Of a DNA stretch of 46,257 nucleotides, positions 35,951-46,257 are shown piece by piece; position 1 is the first letter of the stretch, and each line of letters begins with the position of its first letter. The stretch spans positions 502,152 to 548,408 of the forward strand of contig BJOX01000233.1 in assembly GCA_009731375.1 (NCBI GenBank), in the 5' to 3' direction. The notes under the pieces are model-generated. The model saw only the letters and a list, made by a program, of their open reading frames with translations. It was not told the origin of the DNA and searched no databases. Source of the DNA: Paulinella micropora (Eukaryota; Cercozoa; Imbricatea; Euglyphida). The position numbers and the translations under genes are program-made.

Positions 35951-36253
35951 ATTTTTTTCCTTGTCTATTGTCTGTCTCGGCAAGTTGACACGATTGATTG
36001 CCGGTTCTATTCTTACTTTCTTCGGCTGTGGCTACGACAGGCCCGCCTGCTTTCTCTTTGCCAGCGCTTTACTCGCCTGCCTATTAGCAGCATGCACTGT
36101 TTGTTGTCGTGATGGGTGTACTGGTATTGTACTACCTTTGAGTTGGTCTGTGGCCTGCTGTGGGCTCTTAGACTCACTGGTACCCTTGGTTGGGACCTGC
36201 ACAACGGTGTATCGTGCAATGCATGTTGTTCTGTTTTCTCCCTCCTTCTCTAG
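35951..36253 (-). pseudogene. Gag-pol junction of the LTR element, disrupted
   Basis: No single minus-strand frame stays open; fragments in different frames look protein-like but are broken by stops. A 10-N gap at 35941-35950 separates it from pol. Confidence 0.4.
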
Positions 36254-36702
36254 TCATTGGACTACCTCAAATCTGTTACCTGAGTCGGCATCAGTGTCGG
36301 TAGTGGTTGCGCCTGATGTCGCATAGGCCTGTGGTGCTGAGGAACTCGAGCTTGAGCTCGAGCCGTCTGCCCAGCCCCCATCTCTGTGGTACGGGCGCTC
36401 TGCGCTGCCGTATCCACCTCGGCCAACCCATCTTCCTCCTCCTCTACCTTGAAATACACCTCTTCCTCCTCCTCTTCTCACAAATCCTCTCTGCCCCCCG
36501 CGAGTGTATGTGCCTCGTGCGAAAGGGGCTCCTCCTCCTCGATTGATTCCTCTCCCTCCTCCTCTTCCTCGTGTTCCACCTCTTCCTCTATGGCTGCCGT
36601 CTTCTGATCATCTCTAGCGAAAAGAGAATTGTCGTCAGACAGTGCTTCGATATTTGTCTTGCTCTTGTGTGAGAGATGTGTAATCTCCTCTGGTTTCTGC
36701 AA
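36254..36702 (-). pseudogene. Gag-like region of the LTR retrotransposon (frame-shifted)
   Basis: Two overlapping frames. 36478-36702 encodes an acidic Glu-rich stretch ('EEEVEHEEEEEGEESIEEEE'). 36254-36481 encodes an Arg/Gly-rich box ('RRGGGRGVFQGRGGGRWVG') followed by a Ser run. The acidic part plus the RGG box, between the 5' LTR and pol, is consistent with a Gag C-terminus that binds RNA by RGG repeats; no CCHC zinc knuckle is seen. The acidic frame is preceded by a TTTTCTTTGCAG acceptor-like site (minus strand, near 36700). Either a frameshift or real overlapping frames could explain the break. Confidence 0.55.
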
Positions 36703-37079
36703 AGAAAATGCAAGGAAAATGGTTCAGAACAGAGAGTGGGAGTGCTTTGCTCGTTTTTTCCTCTGTCTGTGTGTTTGTCTGATGTTTGTTTCGCACTTGT
36801 CCTACTTGGCTTTATGCAAGCAGCAAGAGGGAGTGGAGTAGGTGTGGTCTGGTGTCTTGTAGAAGAGCACACAGAAGCCAAATGTGCACAAGGGCTAAAG
36901 GTTATGCCAGCTTGTGACAAATTGATTGCTTGTTTGTAAGTTTTTTGTTTGAGGATGAGTAGGGGTGTTTGTTTTCGTCTGATGTCTGTGCGACAGATAA
37001 GCGAAAAATAAATTTGTGCTTATCTGATTTCTGTACGACAGATCAGAAAAGAAATCAGCCTTTAGCTATGGACTCCAAA
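36703..37079 (-). promoter_or_regulatory. 5' leader of the LTR element with primer-binding site
   Basis: On the minus strand TGGAGTCCATAGC begins two bases inside the 5' LTR (37077 downward). A site starting TGG there is the expected tRNA primer-binding site, but I cannot name the tRNA. Most of the rest is non-coding, with a ~30-bp imperfect repeat around TCTGAT.TCTGT.CGACAGAT (36977-37045). Confidence 0.55.
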
Positions 37080-37296
37080 TGTACTATCCCCAACGATAGC
37101 TCAATGGAAGAGTAAGTCGGTAATATAACCAAACACAGTCCTCAAAAAGAGAATGATGTCTCGTTATATTAGCTCAGTGACGCAAAGACAAAAAGCCGCG
37201 AAACGACCAGGATCAAATTGGCATTTCAGACGTGTCCGGCCAGACGAAATCTATAAATAAGTTTTTTACCGGATAATTCGGGGGGTGATGTCCACA
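37080..37296 (-). repeat. LTR (5' LTR in element orientation), 217 bp
   Basis: It pairs with 29930-30142, starts TGTGGACATCACCCCCCGAA on the minus strand and ends GGATAGTACA. The target-site copy ATGT follows at 37297-37300. Confidence 0.92.
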
Positions 37297-37300
37297 ATGT

Positions 37301-39140
37301 ATGTTTACATGCATATACATGAATTGCAATACCTACGATGCGTACACATACGGCTTACAAGCAATTTTTCAATCAGGAATAGGTTTTCAAATATATAACT
37401 TTTGTTTAATGAGTATCAAAAATTGAGTGAAGTTTAGCATGAACAAACATTGTATTATTAAAAGCGTATGCGAAAAAAAAAAAAAAAAAAAAAAAACAGG
37501 CTGAGCTGTAAGGAAATCCAAAGGAAAAATCAACTAACAATTACATTCAAAAGAGTATTTTTAGATTTACTTCAACAAAACCGACAGAAATTAGCATTAA
37601 TATTTGGGTTCCAGAAGTGAGACTCTAAGTTGAAAAAAAAAAGGTAAGAGTATTACTATGATACGGCAGGCTGCGTTATAATACTTCATTTCATAGTTGA
37701 ACAAATCAAGTTCCGAACTCGCTGCGTTCAACTGAGGTGCCCTATGCAGAGTCACGTCACGATTTTATTTATTTTGCTAAAATGATATTAATAGTATTAA
37801 TATATACAATGAGAAAGACAGTATTCCCACCCAAATCCTTCACTGAGCGGTTGCCAAGAAGGGAACCGACACTACAACTGTAGGCGCAGATAGGTAAATA
37901 TGTGCTACAATACATTAATATACCTCTGTGTCAAAACAGATACAATAAGAGGTTGTCACAGCTAGTCAGTATTAATACTAGTGACCCTCGTAACAGGATA
38001 ACGATAATATTACTAGAAGTGAACGTTACACTTTTTAGACAGGAATATCATCTATTCAAGGCAAGTTGAGTCGTGGCACCGTGCAACAGAAAAATATACT
38101 TTTCACCTGCTATCCGGGGGGTGATGCCTATAGTATGGTCTGCAGGCGTGTGAGCTGTGCTCACCCGGCGAAAACAGTTAACATAATACTACTGAATAAT
38201 TCGGTCCGGTCCGGTATTCATTCTGATATTAATAACTTCGGCTCAGTCAGGCAGCCTCCGAGTCGTGAGCCGGTCATTGAAAACAAGTTTCATCACAGGC
38301 TCCGAGCTAAACTGAACCCCCCCCCCACTCCTGATATGACTCAATCGAACAGAAAGCCTTGGAAAGAATCGGTCAGCCTGCTTCAATTTCCGTAACGGCG
38401 CCACCAGTTTATTGTCACGACGTTGACACAGTCAGAGCCGGGGCAGGAGACTCTAACTATACTTAACAATATTAATAGCCTGAGTTCAGTGTTCCATAGA
38501 AAATAGCGGCGGCGCATCGTATTAATAATATCGCTGAACGCTGAAATGTTTCAAAAGCGGTGACGGCCTCGTGACGCGGTTGATGCCACGTTGCAACTTT
38601 AGCCAAGGCTATCAATTAAATAAAACAAATGATCAGATAAGTAGAACCTCTGCGCCACGGACAGAGACAGTCCGCAGTCTGAGTCTACAGCTGCATGCAG
38701 CCTGAGTGCGTGGCACGGTATGCATTGTTTGGAAATGGGGAGGGGGGGCAAAGGCTGGAGGTGAGCCTGGGAGGGAGAAAAGTGCCACTGTCAAGGCATT
38801 CCTTACTGGGGAATTATAAGCGGATCATCTGCCCCAATCATGATGGACCGAACAATTCCTGCAATGAGTGAAACAGGGGCCTTTTGTTGCCTTTTCGTTC
38901 TAAATTGCGCGTCGCCTGGCTGCTTAAGTGGAACTACCGAAGAGGTATGCACGCTGGTAAAGAAGTGTTGCACCCAAAAGCAAAAAGTTGCATTTTGCGC
39001 TTACTCCAGACACACACTTGACACATGCGTATTAAAACGATAATAATCATCCCATGCTTTACAAGGGAGTTGGTAATAATTACACGTGACTGCGTTTGCT
39101 TTTGTGTCCTTCCTCGATCATGCTGTCTTGGAAGCTGATT
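37301..39140. other. AT-rich intergenic region between convergent genes
   Basis: About 1.8 kb with no convincing exon. It contains a poly-A run (37472-37494), many ATTAAT-type motifs at 37785-38530, and 'CCGGGGGGTGATGCC' at 38115-38130, which resembles the LTR edge of the neighbouring element. A TGGCGCCGTTACGG (minus, near 38392-38405) looks like a retroelement primer-binding site. A decayed second LTR element is possible but not shown. Confidence 0.4.
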
Positions 39141-39146
39141 CTCAGC

Positions 39147-39540
39147 TCAGGACGTCGTGATCTTCTTGTTGATCCTATTCTCATACGCAGCCACGGCGTG
39201 CTCGATGGCTGCGTCGACCTCCTACCAAACAGTCACAGCGCTTGCTATAAGTTGTCTAGATATTTTATTAAACAACTAAAACATACTTAACCTACACTCA
39301 TCGCATCGGTTGATCAGGAATTGTCCAGTTTGAGGCTACTGCTGAACCTTTCTATGCCTGTTACGCGCCTCAAAATGATCAGTCTGAACGTTGAGAAGAA
39401 TGTTCAGCCCAAGTTTGCCACGGCTAAATGTATTGCCTTGTATGGTTACTCGCAGTATTCTTTACACCGTTGAAGTCCAAACAAGGATTTTAAGACGCAT
39501 ATAAATGATAACAAGCGTAGAAAGAGAAAGAAAGAGAAGT

Positions 39541-39577
<37 letters not shown>

Positions 39578-40308
39578 GAGGTGGGGTNNNNNNNNNNNNN
39601 NNNNNNNNNNNNNNNNNNNNNNNNNNNNNNNNNNNNNNNNNNNNNNNNNNNNNNNNNNNNNNNNNNNNNNNNNNNNNNNNNNNNNNNNNNNNNNNNNNNN
39701 NNNNNNNNNNNNNNNNNNNNNNNNNNNNNNNNNNNNNNNNNNNNNNNNNNNNNNNNNNNNNNNNNNNNNNNNNNNNNNNNNNNNNNNNNNNNNNNNNNNN
39801 NNNNNNNNNNNNNNNNNNNNNNNNNNNNNNNNNNNNNNNNNNNNNNNNNNNNNNNNNNNNNNNNNNNNNNNNNNNNNNNNNNNNNNNNNNNNNNNNNNNN
39901 NNNNNNNNNGGGGGGGGGGGGGGGGGGGGGGGGCGAGTAAGGGAGAGAGAGAGAGAGAGAGCAGAATAGAGGAGGAGGAGGAGAAGAGGAGGCGGAGTAA
40001 GAAGAAAGAAACGAAAGAAAGAAAGACAAGGGAAAAAAGAAAGAAAGAAGAAGAAAGGTAGCAAACAAAGAAGAAGAAGAAGAAGAAGAAGAAGGAGAAG
40101 GAGAAGGAGAAGAAGAAGAAGAAGAAGAAGAAGATCAAGAAGACGAAGAAGAAGAAGAAAAAGCAGCAGCAGCAGCAGCAGTAGAAGAAGAAGGAGAAGA
40201 AGAAGAAGAAGAAGAAGAAGAAGAAGAAGAAGGTAGTAGAGAGATAGGACAATGAAAGAGAGAGATAGGGCGGAAGGAGCAACAGTGAAGGCCGACGAAA
40301 AGAAAGAA

Positions 40309-40340
<32 letters not shown>

Positions 40341-40560
40341 GCAGAGAAAGCCTACCGCCTTGAGTAGACTGGCCTCGTGCACAAAGCTGTCTTCGCAACG
40401 TGCCAAGAGCTAACACACACAAACTCACACATACACACACATACACACATACACGCAAGTACAAAAGGGACACACACATACACAGACACATACATAGAAA
40501 CATACACAAACATACACATACACACATACACACATGTATACACGCGCACAGCATATACAG

Positions 40561-40594
<34 letters not shown>

Positions 40595-41104
40595 CACACA
40601 CACATACACACTCGCGCGCGCATGCAGCACACCCAAGTTCTGACAGAAAACCTTTCTGTCGGTTTTCCTTTTATTCACATCCTGACTTCGATCATTGTCT
40701 GGTCGAGCCGCATGTACATGTGTGTGCTTGTGCTACTGATGTGGGTCTTGGTCCTACGCCGCCGCGATAAGTGGCCCTGTTCACAGCCAGCCCTGCCCCC
40801 CCCCACGTGCACACAGACACACACACAAAAGCGCGCGCACGCGATACATCCACGGGCAAGCAGGTGAAGGAACTGTTTGGTGTGCTGTGCCGCACCGTTC
40901 GCTGGAGATGGAGGCCTAGTGTAGCACGGGCAGGCGTTATGTGGTACCGAGCTGCAGCGCATGCTGTGGGCGTAAGGAGAGCGAGGAGAAGTGACCTGCA
41001 CCACGCTTGGCGTGAGCAGTCCGCTGGCTTGGTGCTGCGCCACCTCGTCCTCGTCCTCCAGCGCGATGCTCATGTTCCCCGCCACGCCCACGTCGCGCGC
41101 AGAC
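39147..41104 (-). CDS. Convergent gene of unknown function, 3'-terminal exons only
   Basis: Three minus-strand exons chain in phase. 41104-40996 has 'VGVAGNMSIALEDEDEVAQ' and 'LLTPSVVQ', and enters with one base of a split codon. 40409-40356 is 'LLARCEDSFVHEASLLKA', phase 0 to 0. 39221-39147 is 'EVDAAIEHAVAAYENRINKK', then 'ITTS' and a stop. Each has AG before and GT after (the last ends in TGA). The tail is helical and charged. The family is not recognised. Other exons may lie in the 322-base gap (39588-39909) or in the repeat tracts, and the 5' part was not found. A possible additional phase-0 exon on the minus strand lies near 40850-40910. The gene points toward the phosphatase gene, with the LTR element between them. 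Confidence 0.5.
39505..40350. repeat. GA/GAA arrays and 322-base gap
   Basis: (GA)n, gap 39588-39909, a G-run, then (GAA)n with GGA and GCA variants to about 40230 and (GA)n to 40330. Poly-Phe or poly-Leu frames across it are repeat products. It lies in the last intron of the convergent gene. Confidence 0.95.
40414..40630. repeat. CA/CATA and GACA arrays
   Basis: (CACATA)n at 40414-40545 and (GACA)n at 40564-40592, then CA and CG repeats. Confidence 0.95.
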
Positions 41105-41291
41105 CTAGGCACGTGGGAGAGCAAAAGGGCTGGCTGTGAACAGGGTCACTTGTCGCCCGGCATAGGACCAAGACTCACATTAGTAGCACAAGCTCACACA
41201 CATGTGTATGCAGTCTGGACAAGACGATGATCGAAGTCTGGATGTGAATAAAAAGAAAACCGCGACAGAAAGGTTGTGTCAGAACTTGGGC
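40632..41291. repeat. ~165-bp inverted repeat flanking an exon
   Basis: The arms 40632-40795 and 41127-41291 are inverted copies with scattered differences. Each carries 'CCCAAGTTCTGACA', 'TTATTCACATCC', 'GTCTTGGTCCTA' and 'CCTGTTCACAGCCAGCCC'. They enclose about 331 bp that contain the exon 40996-41104. The outer ends abut CA/GACA repeats on the left and a GA array on the right. Confidence 0.88.
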
Positions 41292-41337
41292 GATAGTCAA
41301 GGAAGTAAGACAAGAAAGGAAAGACAGATAGATATGC

Positions 41338-41339
<2 letters not shown>

Positions 41340-41405
<66 letters not shown>
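41340..41405. repeat. GA array
   Basis: (GA)n with one AGAAG interruption. Confidence 0.95.
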
Positions 41406-41408
<3 letters not shown>

Positions 41409-41435
41409 GAACAGGTATTGGGATCGGCGGACGTC

Positions 41436-41494
41436 GCACCTCACTCTGTGACTCATCTGAGCCACGTCCTCACTCTGTGAGTCATCTGAGCCAC
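41436..41494 (+). repeat. Two-copy 29-bp direct repeat
   Basis: 'CTCACTCTGTGA.TCATCTGAGCCAC' occurs twice in tandem. On the minus strand it stays open and would encode a repeated Ser/Asp/Gln-rich motif. Confidence 0.75.
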
Positions 41495-41541
41495 CGGACG
41501 TGGGGACGATTATCGATTACATGTATCGAGGGGCGACCCCC

Positions 41542-42271
41542 AGGGAAGACCTACCTATCCAAGTGAGAAGGAGGCTTCCCTACAGGCAGACCTGGAGCCA
41601 CAGGCCGAAATGACCCGCCTGAATACCTGGGCAACCCAACGAGCCGACGACGAGAGTACACCACCAGGTTTGACTCCAAAGCGGGTGCGCGCGGCATCCT
41701 CGACCACAACCGATCCTAACTTCGGCGTATTCATCAAGCGAGACTGCCACAGGGGGAGGACTACATTGCCCCTTCCGTAACGGTACTCCCGGATCTGTTT
41801 GACTACATAGAAAAGCAACATCCCCTGCTCCTCTACAGGATTAATCATCTACAGGGATCACGTACAAGGGGGCTATGTGTGCAAATCAAGTCCAACGCAT
41901 ATGCCCTGCGGCTCCAGACTCTTACGCCGGAGATCAGGAAACAATTCCTGGGTGGCGCCCAGGCTAGACCGTCCGGAGACAGTACCCTCCGATGCGGGCA
42001 CGCCAAGACGTCATCATGGTCACTATTGGCTCGACTTTCCCTGAACTTGGTGGAGCGGCAGGCTTTGGGACCCTTTTTCCACAAGGAAGAAATCATAGCC
42101 ATCTATGGAGCGGCTGATGGCCCCTCACCAGTGGCAAGCAGGAGCTACGGGCGGAGAGAGAGAGAGAGAGAGAGAATTAGAAGACGAGCACCTGGGGCGG
42201 AACTGCGGGTGGGCAGAAGGATACAACCAAGCATCCAGAAACACATCCAAAAAGTGAATGGTAGGAGGTGA
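41542..42271 (+). pseudogene. Retroelement-like open stretch, frame-shifted
   Basis: One frame is open over 41542-41776 ('DLEPQAEMTRLNTWATQRAD'), and a second over 41719-42271 ('VTVLPDLFDYIEKQHPLLLY', 'RKQFLGGAQARPS', 'FFHKEEIIAIYGAADGP'). They overlap and read as one protein if a single frame change near 41750 is allowed. There is a late (GA)n interruption at 42157-42175. I do not recognise the family; its surroundings suggest an old transposable-element protein. The reverse strand also carries an open frame (41555-41848) of lower plausibility. Confidence 0.35.
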
Positions 42272-42578
42272 GCGCTGCAGGGTGATGTTGGTCTCACTCA
42301 GACAGTCCAGCCTAGCAAAACACACATGCGCATAGCACACACAATAACCACGATAATAGAAACAAAGTAGAGAACAAAATGATTATTAAAGCAGAGAACA
42401 AAAAATAACAAGAAAATTATTACAACAACAACAACAACACAACACAACAACAGCAGCAGCAGCAGCAACAACAATAGCAACAACAACAGCAACAACAACA
42501 ACAGAAACAACAACAGCAGAAACAACAACAGCAACAACAGCACCAACAGCAACAACAGCAACAATAATAATAGTAATA

Positions 42579-42621
<43 letters not shown>

Positions 42622-42748
42622 TAATAATAATAACAATAAAAATAATAACAATAATAATAATAATAATAATAATGATGATGATGATGATGATGATGATAAT
42701 ATGATAATGATGATGATGATGATGATAATGATGATGATGATGATGATG

Positions 42749-42780
<32 letters not shown>
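42272..42780. repeat. CAA, CAG, AAT and GAT trinucleotide arrays
   Basis: After a ~150-bp unique piece, (CAA)n/(CAG)n at 42420-42562, (AAT)n to about 42670, (GAT)n at 42672-42750, then (AAT)n into SINE copy 7. Confidence 0.95.
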
Positions 42781-42781
<1 letters not shown>

Positions 42782-43050
42782 GTGCTTCTCTGTCAATGGC
42801 TGATGCATTTCTGCACATGCGCCTCCATCGTCTCACCCGTGAGGGGAGTACGAAGAATTGACGATAAGCTCTAATGACACCCCCGCAAGGGCAGTTCCAA
42901 CACTTCCAGACGGGCCGGTATGTTCAATGAAAATACTGGTCCAGAAATAGACCGGTATGTTCAATGAAAATACTGGTGGCACCGACGGGAATCGAACTGG
43001 CGACAGGGCCCAGATGGTAGAACTTGACCACTGGGCTATCACGGTGTCCA
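42781..43050 (-). mobile_element. tRNA-derived SINE, copy 7 (long form)
   Basis: Full length with both promoter boxes and two internal 35-bp units. Its sequence is very close to copy 5, including the CCAGAAATAGACC variant. Confidence 0.85.
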
Positions 43051-43110
43051 ATATTAATAAATATAATAATAATAATATAACAATAATAATAATAATAATT
43101 AATAGTAATA

Positions 43111-43339
43111 CTATATCTGAGGCGTACTGATGCAGCTAATGGCATATCCTCAACGGACATAAGCCTCCAATACCCTTGTTCGAGGTCCTCNNNNNNNNNN
43201 CCTAGTAGTAGTAGTAATAATAATAATAATAATAATTATAATAATAATAATAATAGGTGGAGGACCTCGAACAAGGGTATTGGAGGCTTATGTCCGTTGA
43301 GGATATGCCATTAGCTGCATCAGTACGCCTCAGATATAG
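43111..43339. repeat. Perfect 80-bp inverted repeat around a 10-N gap
   Basis: 43111-43190 and 43260-43339 are exact reverse complements. Between them lie the gap 43191-43200 and an (AGT)/(AAT)n array. A diverged third copy of the same sequence is at 43998-44075. Confidence 0.9.
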
Positions 43340-43341
43340 TA

Positions 43342-43406
<65 letters not shown>

Positions 43407-43444
43407 TAGTAATAGTAATAGTAATAGTAGTAGTAGTAGTAGTA

Positions 43445-43513
<69 letters not shown>

Positions 43514-43518
43514 GTAAT
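43340..43518. repeat. AAT/AGT trinucleotide array
   Basis: (AAT)n with AATAGT and (AGT)n variants, leading into SINE copy 8. Confidence 0.95.
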
Positions 43519-43785
43519 AGTGCTTCTCTGTCAATGGCTGATGCATTTCTGCACATGCGCCTCCATCGTCTCACCCGTGAGGGGAGTACGAAGAATTGAC
43601 GATAGGCTCTAATGACACCCCCGCAAGGGCAGTTCCAACACTTCCAGACGGACCGGTATGTTCAATGAAAATACTGGTCCAGACGGACCGGTATGTTCAA
43701 TGAAAATACTGGTGGCACCGACGGGAATCGAACTGGCGACAGGGCCCAGATGGTAGAACTTGACCACTGGGCTATCACGGTGTCC

Positions 43786-43786
<1 letters not shown>
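43519..43786 (-). mobile_element. tRNA-derived SINE, copy 8 (long form)
   Basis: Full length with both boxes. Its two internal 35-bp units are nearly identical (both GACGGACCGG), suggesting a recent or homogenised duplication. Confidence 0.85.
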
Positions 43787-43829
<43 letters not shown>

Positions 43830-43858
43830 CAACAATAACAATAATAATAATAATAATA

Positions 43859-43895
<37 letters not shown>

Positions 43896-43897
43896 GC

Positions 43898-43987
<90 letters not shown>

Positions 43988-43990
43988 TTG
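43787..43990. repeat. AAT/CAA trinucleotide array
   Basis: (AAT)n and (CAA)n runs follow the SINE head directly. Confidence 0.95.
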
Positions 43991-44372
43991 TTTCTCTAAG
44001 GCGTACTGATGCAGCTGCATGGCACGATCCGTGTCCGGACATAAGCCTCCAATACCCTTGTTCGAGGTCCTCCAATCCCCCTTTGCTGGCCAGTCTCTCG
44101 ACTGGTAAGCAAGGCCACCGATGGAGCTCCTGAGGGCAAGACCGCACTAAGCCAAGGTTACTCCGCAGTTCCAGTAACCTCTTGCAAAACGTCGCCGAAT
44201 GTGCAAGTGCATACACCAAGCATGGCGGCTAGAACTGCTTCAAAACCCCATCCATAACAATTTGGCAGACAACTGGGTCCTGGGCTACCAACCAGCATGG
44301 CGGAGTTAAAGATATTTGTGAGGCCTCAACGATCCTCCTCCCAAGCATACTACCGAATGGTTATGGATTGGG

Positions 44373-44375
<3 letters not shown>
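43991..44375 (+). repeat. Unclassified dispersed element ending in (AAT)n
   Basis: It starts with the sequence shared with the 43111/43339 inverted repeat (GCGTACTGATGCAGCT, AAGCCTCCAATACCC) and ends GATTGGGCTG(AAT)n. A 3' trinucleotide tail like that of the SINE suggests a retroelement 3' end. No protein motif is seen. Confidence 0.45.
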
Positions 44376-44427
<52 letters not shown>

Positions 44428-44476
44428 GGCTTCCTCAGACTATAGCATCAGATCCAGATCCTGGACATGTGCCTCC

Positions 44477-44539
<63 letters not shown>

Positions 44540-44552
44540 NNNNNNNNNNNNN
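44376..44552. repeat. AAT arrays and small gap
   Basis: (AAT)n at 44376-44427 and 44478-44539, separated by a 50-bp unique piece, followed by a 13-N gap at 44540-44552. Confidence 0.95.
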
Positions 44553-45697
44553 TTTCCCCCCCCCCCCCCCCCCTCGGGCTGGGGTTCCCGGGGGGAGGGC
44601 CCCCCGGACCCCCCCCTTCCCGTCGGCAGGGTACGTACAATTGCCGAAGGTACCAGCAGAACGCAAGTGTAAGCTCTGGTGGCACAAAACCTAAAATCTC
44701 TGGTTTTGTGCCACCGCCACCAAAACTTTTTTATGTCCGAAGAAAGCACACCCAGAGGTGCGGGTACACCAAACATCAGCCTCAAACTCCCTCAGGTGTG
44801 CGTAAACGGCGCCTGATGGCGCAAAAACCTCAAATTTCCGGTGTGTATGCCACCTGGCGAAAAAATTTTATATTTTCGAAGAGAGCTCATCAAGAAGTGT
44901 CAGATACACCAAATATCAGCCGCTAACTCCTCTGGTGCGCGCAAACGGCGCCTGGTGGCACAATACCTCCATTTTCTGGTGTGGGTGCCACAAGCGAAAC
45001 AAAAAAACGGGTACGTACAATCGCCGGGCTGAGATTCCCGGGAAGAGGGCCCCCCGGACCCCCCCTGCCCCGTCGACAGGGAACGTTCAGATTGCCGGAG
45101 GGCGCCTGGTGACACAAGACCTCACTTTTCTGGTTTGGGTGCCACCCGCGACCAAAACGGGTACGTACAATTGCCGGGCTTGGGGTCCCGGGGGGAGGGC
45201 CCCCCGGATCCCCCTTCCCCGTCGACAGGATACGTTCACATGCCGGAGGTACCGGCAAGTACTCCCAAAAAACCAGAATTTTCGGCATTCAGGACACTCC
45301 CCTAACGCAAATATTTGCGTGAATTCCAAAAAAACTATATCAGCATCAAGATCGAGTCTGGGGCTACCCACCCTGCCAATATGAGCTCCCAACTCCTCCT
45401 GGTTCACACAAACCATGATTTATTTGGATTGGGGTGCGAAAAAAAAGAAGGAATTTTGGCATTCAGGACACTCCCCTAACGCAAATATTTGCGTGAAATC
45501 CAAAAAAATCATATCAGCATCAAGATCGAGTCTGGGGCTAACCACCCTGCAAATATGAGCTCCCAAATCCTCCTCGTTCCGACAAACCATGATTTATTCC
45601 GACAGGGGTGCCGAAATGTGGGGGTGGGTGGGGGGTACACAATTTTCATTTTCCCCGTCCCCCCAAACCCCCCAACCCCTACCAACACCTTTCAGGG

Positions 45698-45739
<42 letters not shown>

Positions 45740-45792
45740 GTAATAATAATAATAATAATAATAATGATAATAATAATAATAATAATAATAAT
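44553..45792 (+). repeat. GC-rich modular dispersed repeat, block 4
   Basis: Units of the 'GCGCCTGGTGGCACAA' type (44640-45235), including 'GGTGTGGGTGCCAC', are followed by two 'CATTCAGGACACTCCCCT' units with exact ACGCAAATATTTGCGT palindromes (45305-45320 and 45479-45494). The block ends ACACCTTTCAGGGATAAT at about 45700, then (AAT)n and SINE copy 9, the same arrangement as block 3. Confidence 0.8.
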
Positions 45793-46209
<417 letters not shown>

Positions 46210-46210
<1 letters not shown>

Positions 46211-46257
46211 GTGCTTCTCTGTCAATGGCTGATGCATTTCTGCACATGCGCCTCCAT
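46210..46257 (-). mobile_element. tRNA-derived SINE, copy 10 (cut by window end)
   Basis: It begins AGTGCTTCTCTGTCAATGGC on the + strand and continues past the window. Confidence 0.8.

Larger units (their letters stand above)
29930..37296 (-). mobile_element. Ty3/Gypsy-type LTR retrotransposon (complete but broken copy)
   Basis: A 7.4-kb element reads on the minus strand. It is bounded by LTRs that begin TGT and end ACA, and flanked by ATGT on both sides (29926-29929 and 37297-37300), a target-site duplication. The domain order on the minus strand is Gag-like, protease-like, reverse transcriptase, RNase H, integrase (Metaviridae order), followed by a GPY/F-type module and a long C-terminal tail. 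The coding frame is interrupted by stops and frameshifts, so this copy is not autonomous as assembled. It sits about 460 bp past the phosphatase stop codon. Confidence 0.92.

Overview
The window is eukaryotic nuclear DNA. It shows many short GC-rich exons with GT-AG introns and consistent phases, large microsatellites, retroelements with (AAT)n-type tails, and scaffold gaps. No bacterial genes, operons or CRISPR arrays are present. The gene architecture (FHA-FHA-PP2C with Ala/Gln/Ser-rich insertions) and a Ty3/Gypsy-type element suggest a protist, for example a coccidian apicomplexan, another alveolate or an alga. The species cannot be named from the sequence.

Layout: 1-1520 holds a GC-rich modular dispersed repeat. 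1551-6160 is mostly tetranucleotide microsatellite (TGTA/TACA/CTAT) around an 850-bp unassigned stretch. 6184-29471 (+) is one split gene. I could chain 30 exons (3,628 nt, about 1,208 residues plus stop) with phases that agree at every junction. It encodes an acidic Ser-rich N-terminal part, two FHA phosphothreonine-binding domains, a Ser/Pro linker, and a PP2C (PPM) Ser/Thr phosphatase whose fold is interrupted by about 430 low-complexity residues. The first exon or exons are not seen. Its introns hold GATA, CT/GA and CA/TG arrays, a cluster of a tRNA-derived SINE, the modular repeat and several gaps.

29930-37296 is a complete but broken Ty3/Gypsy LTR retrotransposon on the minus strand, with near-identical LTRs and a 4-bp target duplication. 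It lies between the end of the phosphatase gene and a second, convergent gene. Only the 3' part of that second gene is visible (minus-strand exons 41104-40996, 40409-40356 and 39221-39147). One of these exons is flanked by a ~165-bp inverted repeat in its introns. 41530-46257 returns to repeats: a retroelement-like open stretch, trinucleotide arrays, more SINE copies (all on the minus strand), a perfect 80-bp inverted repeat around a gap, and another modular-repeat block.

The phosphatase gene would couple phosphothreonine recognition (FHA) to dephosphorylation (PP2C), a logic known from plant KAPP, here with two FHA domains. The rest of the window is a record of repeat insertion and microsatellite growth inside and around that gene.
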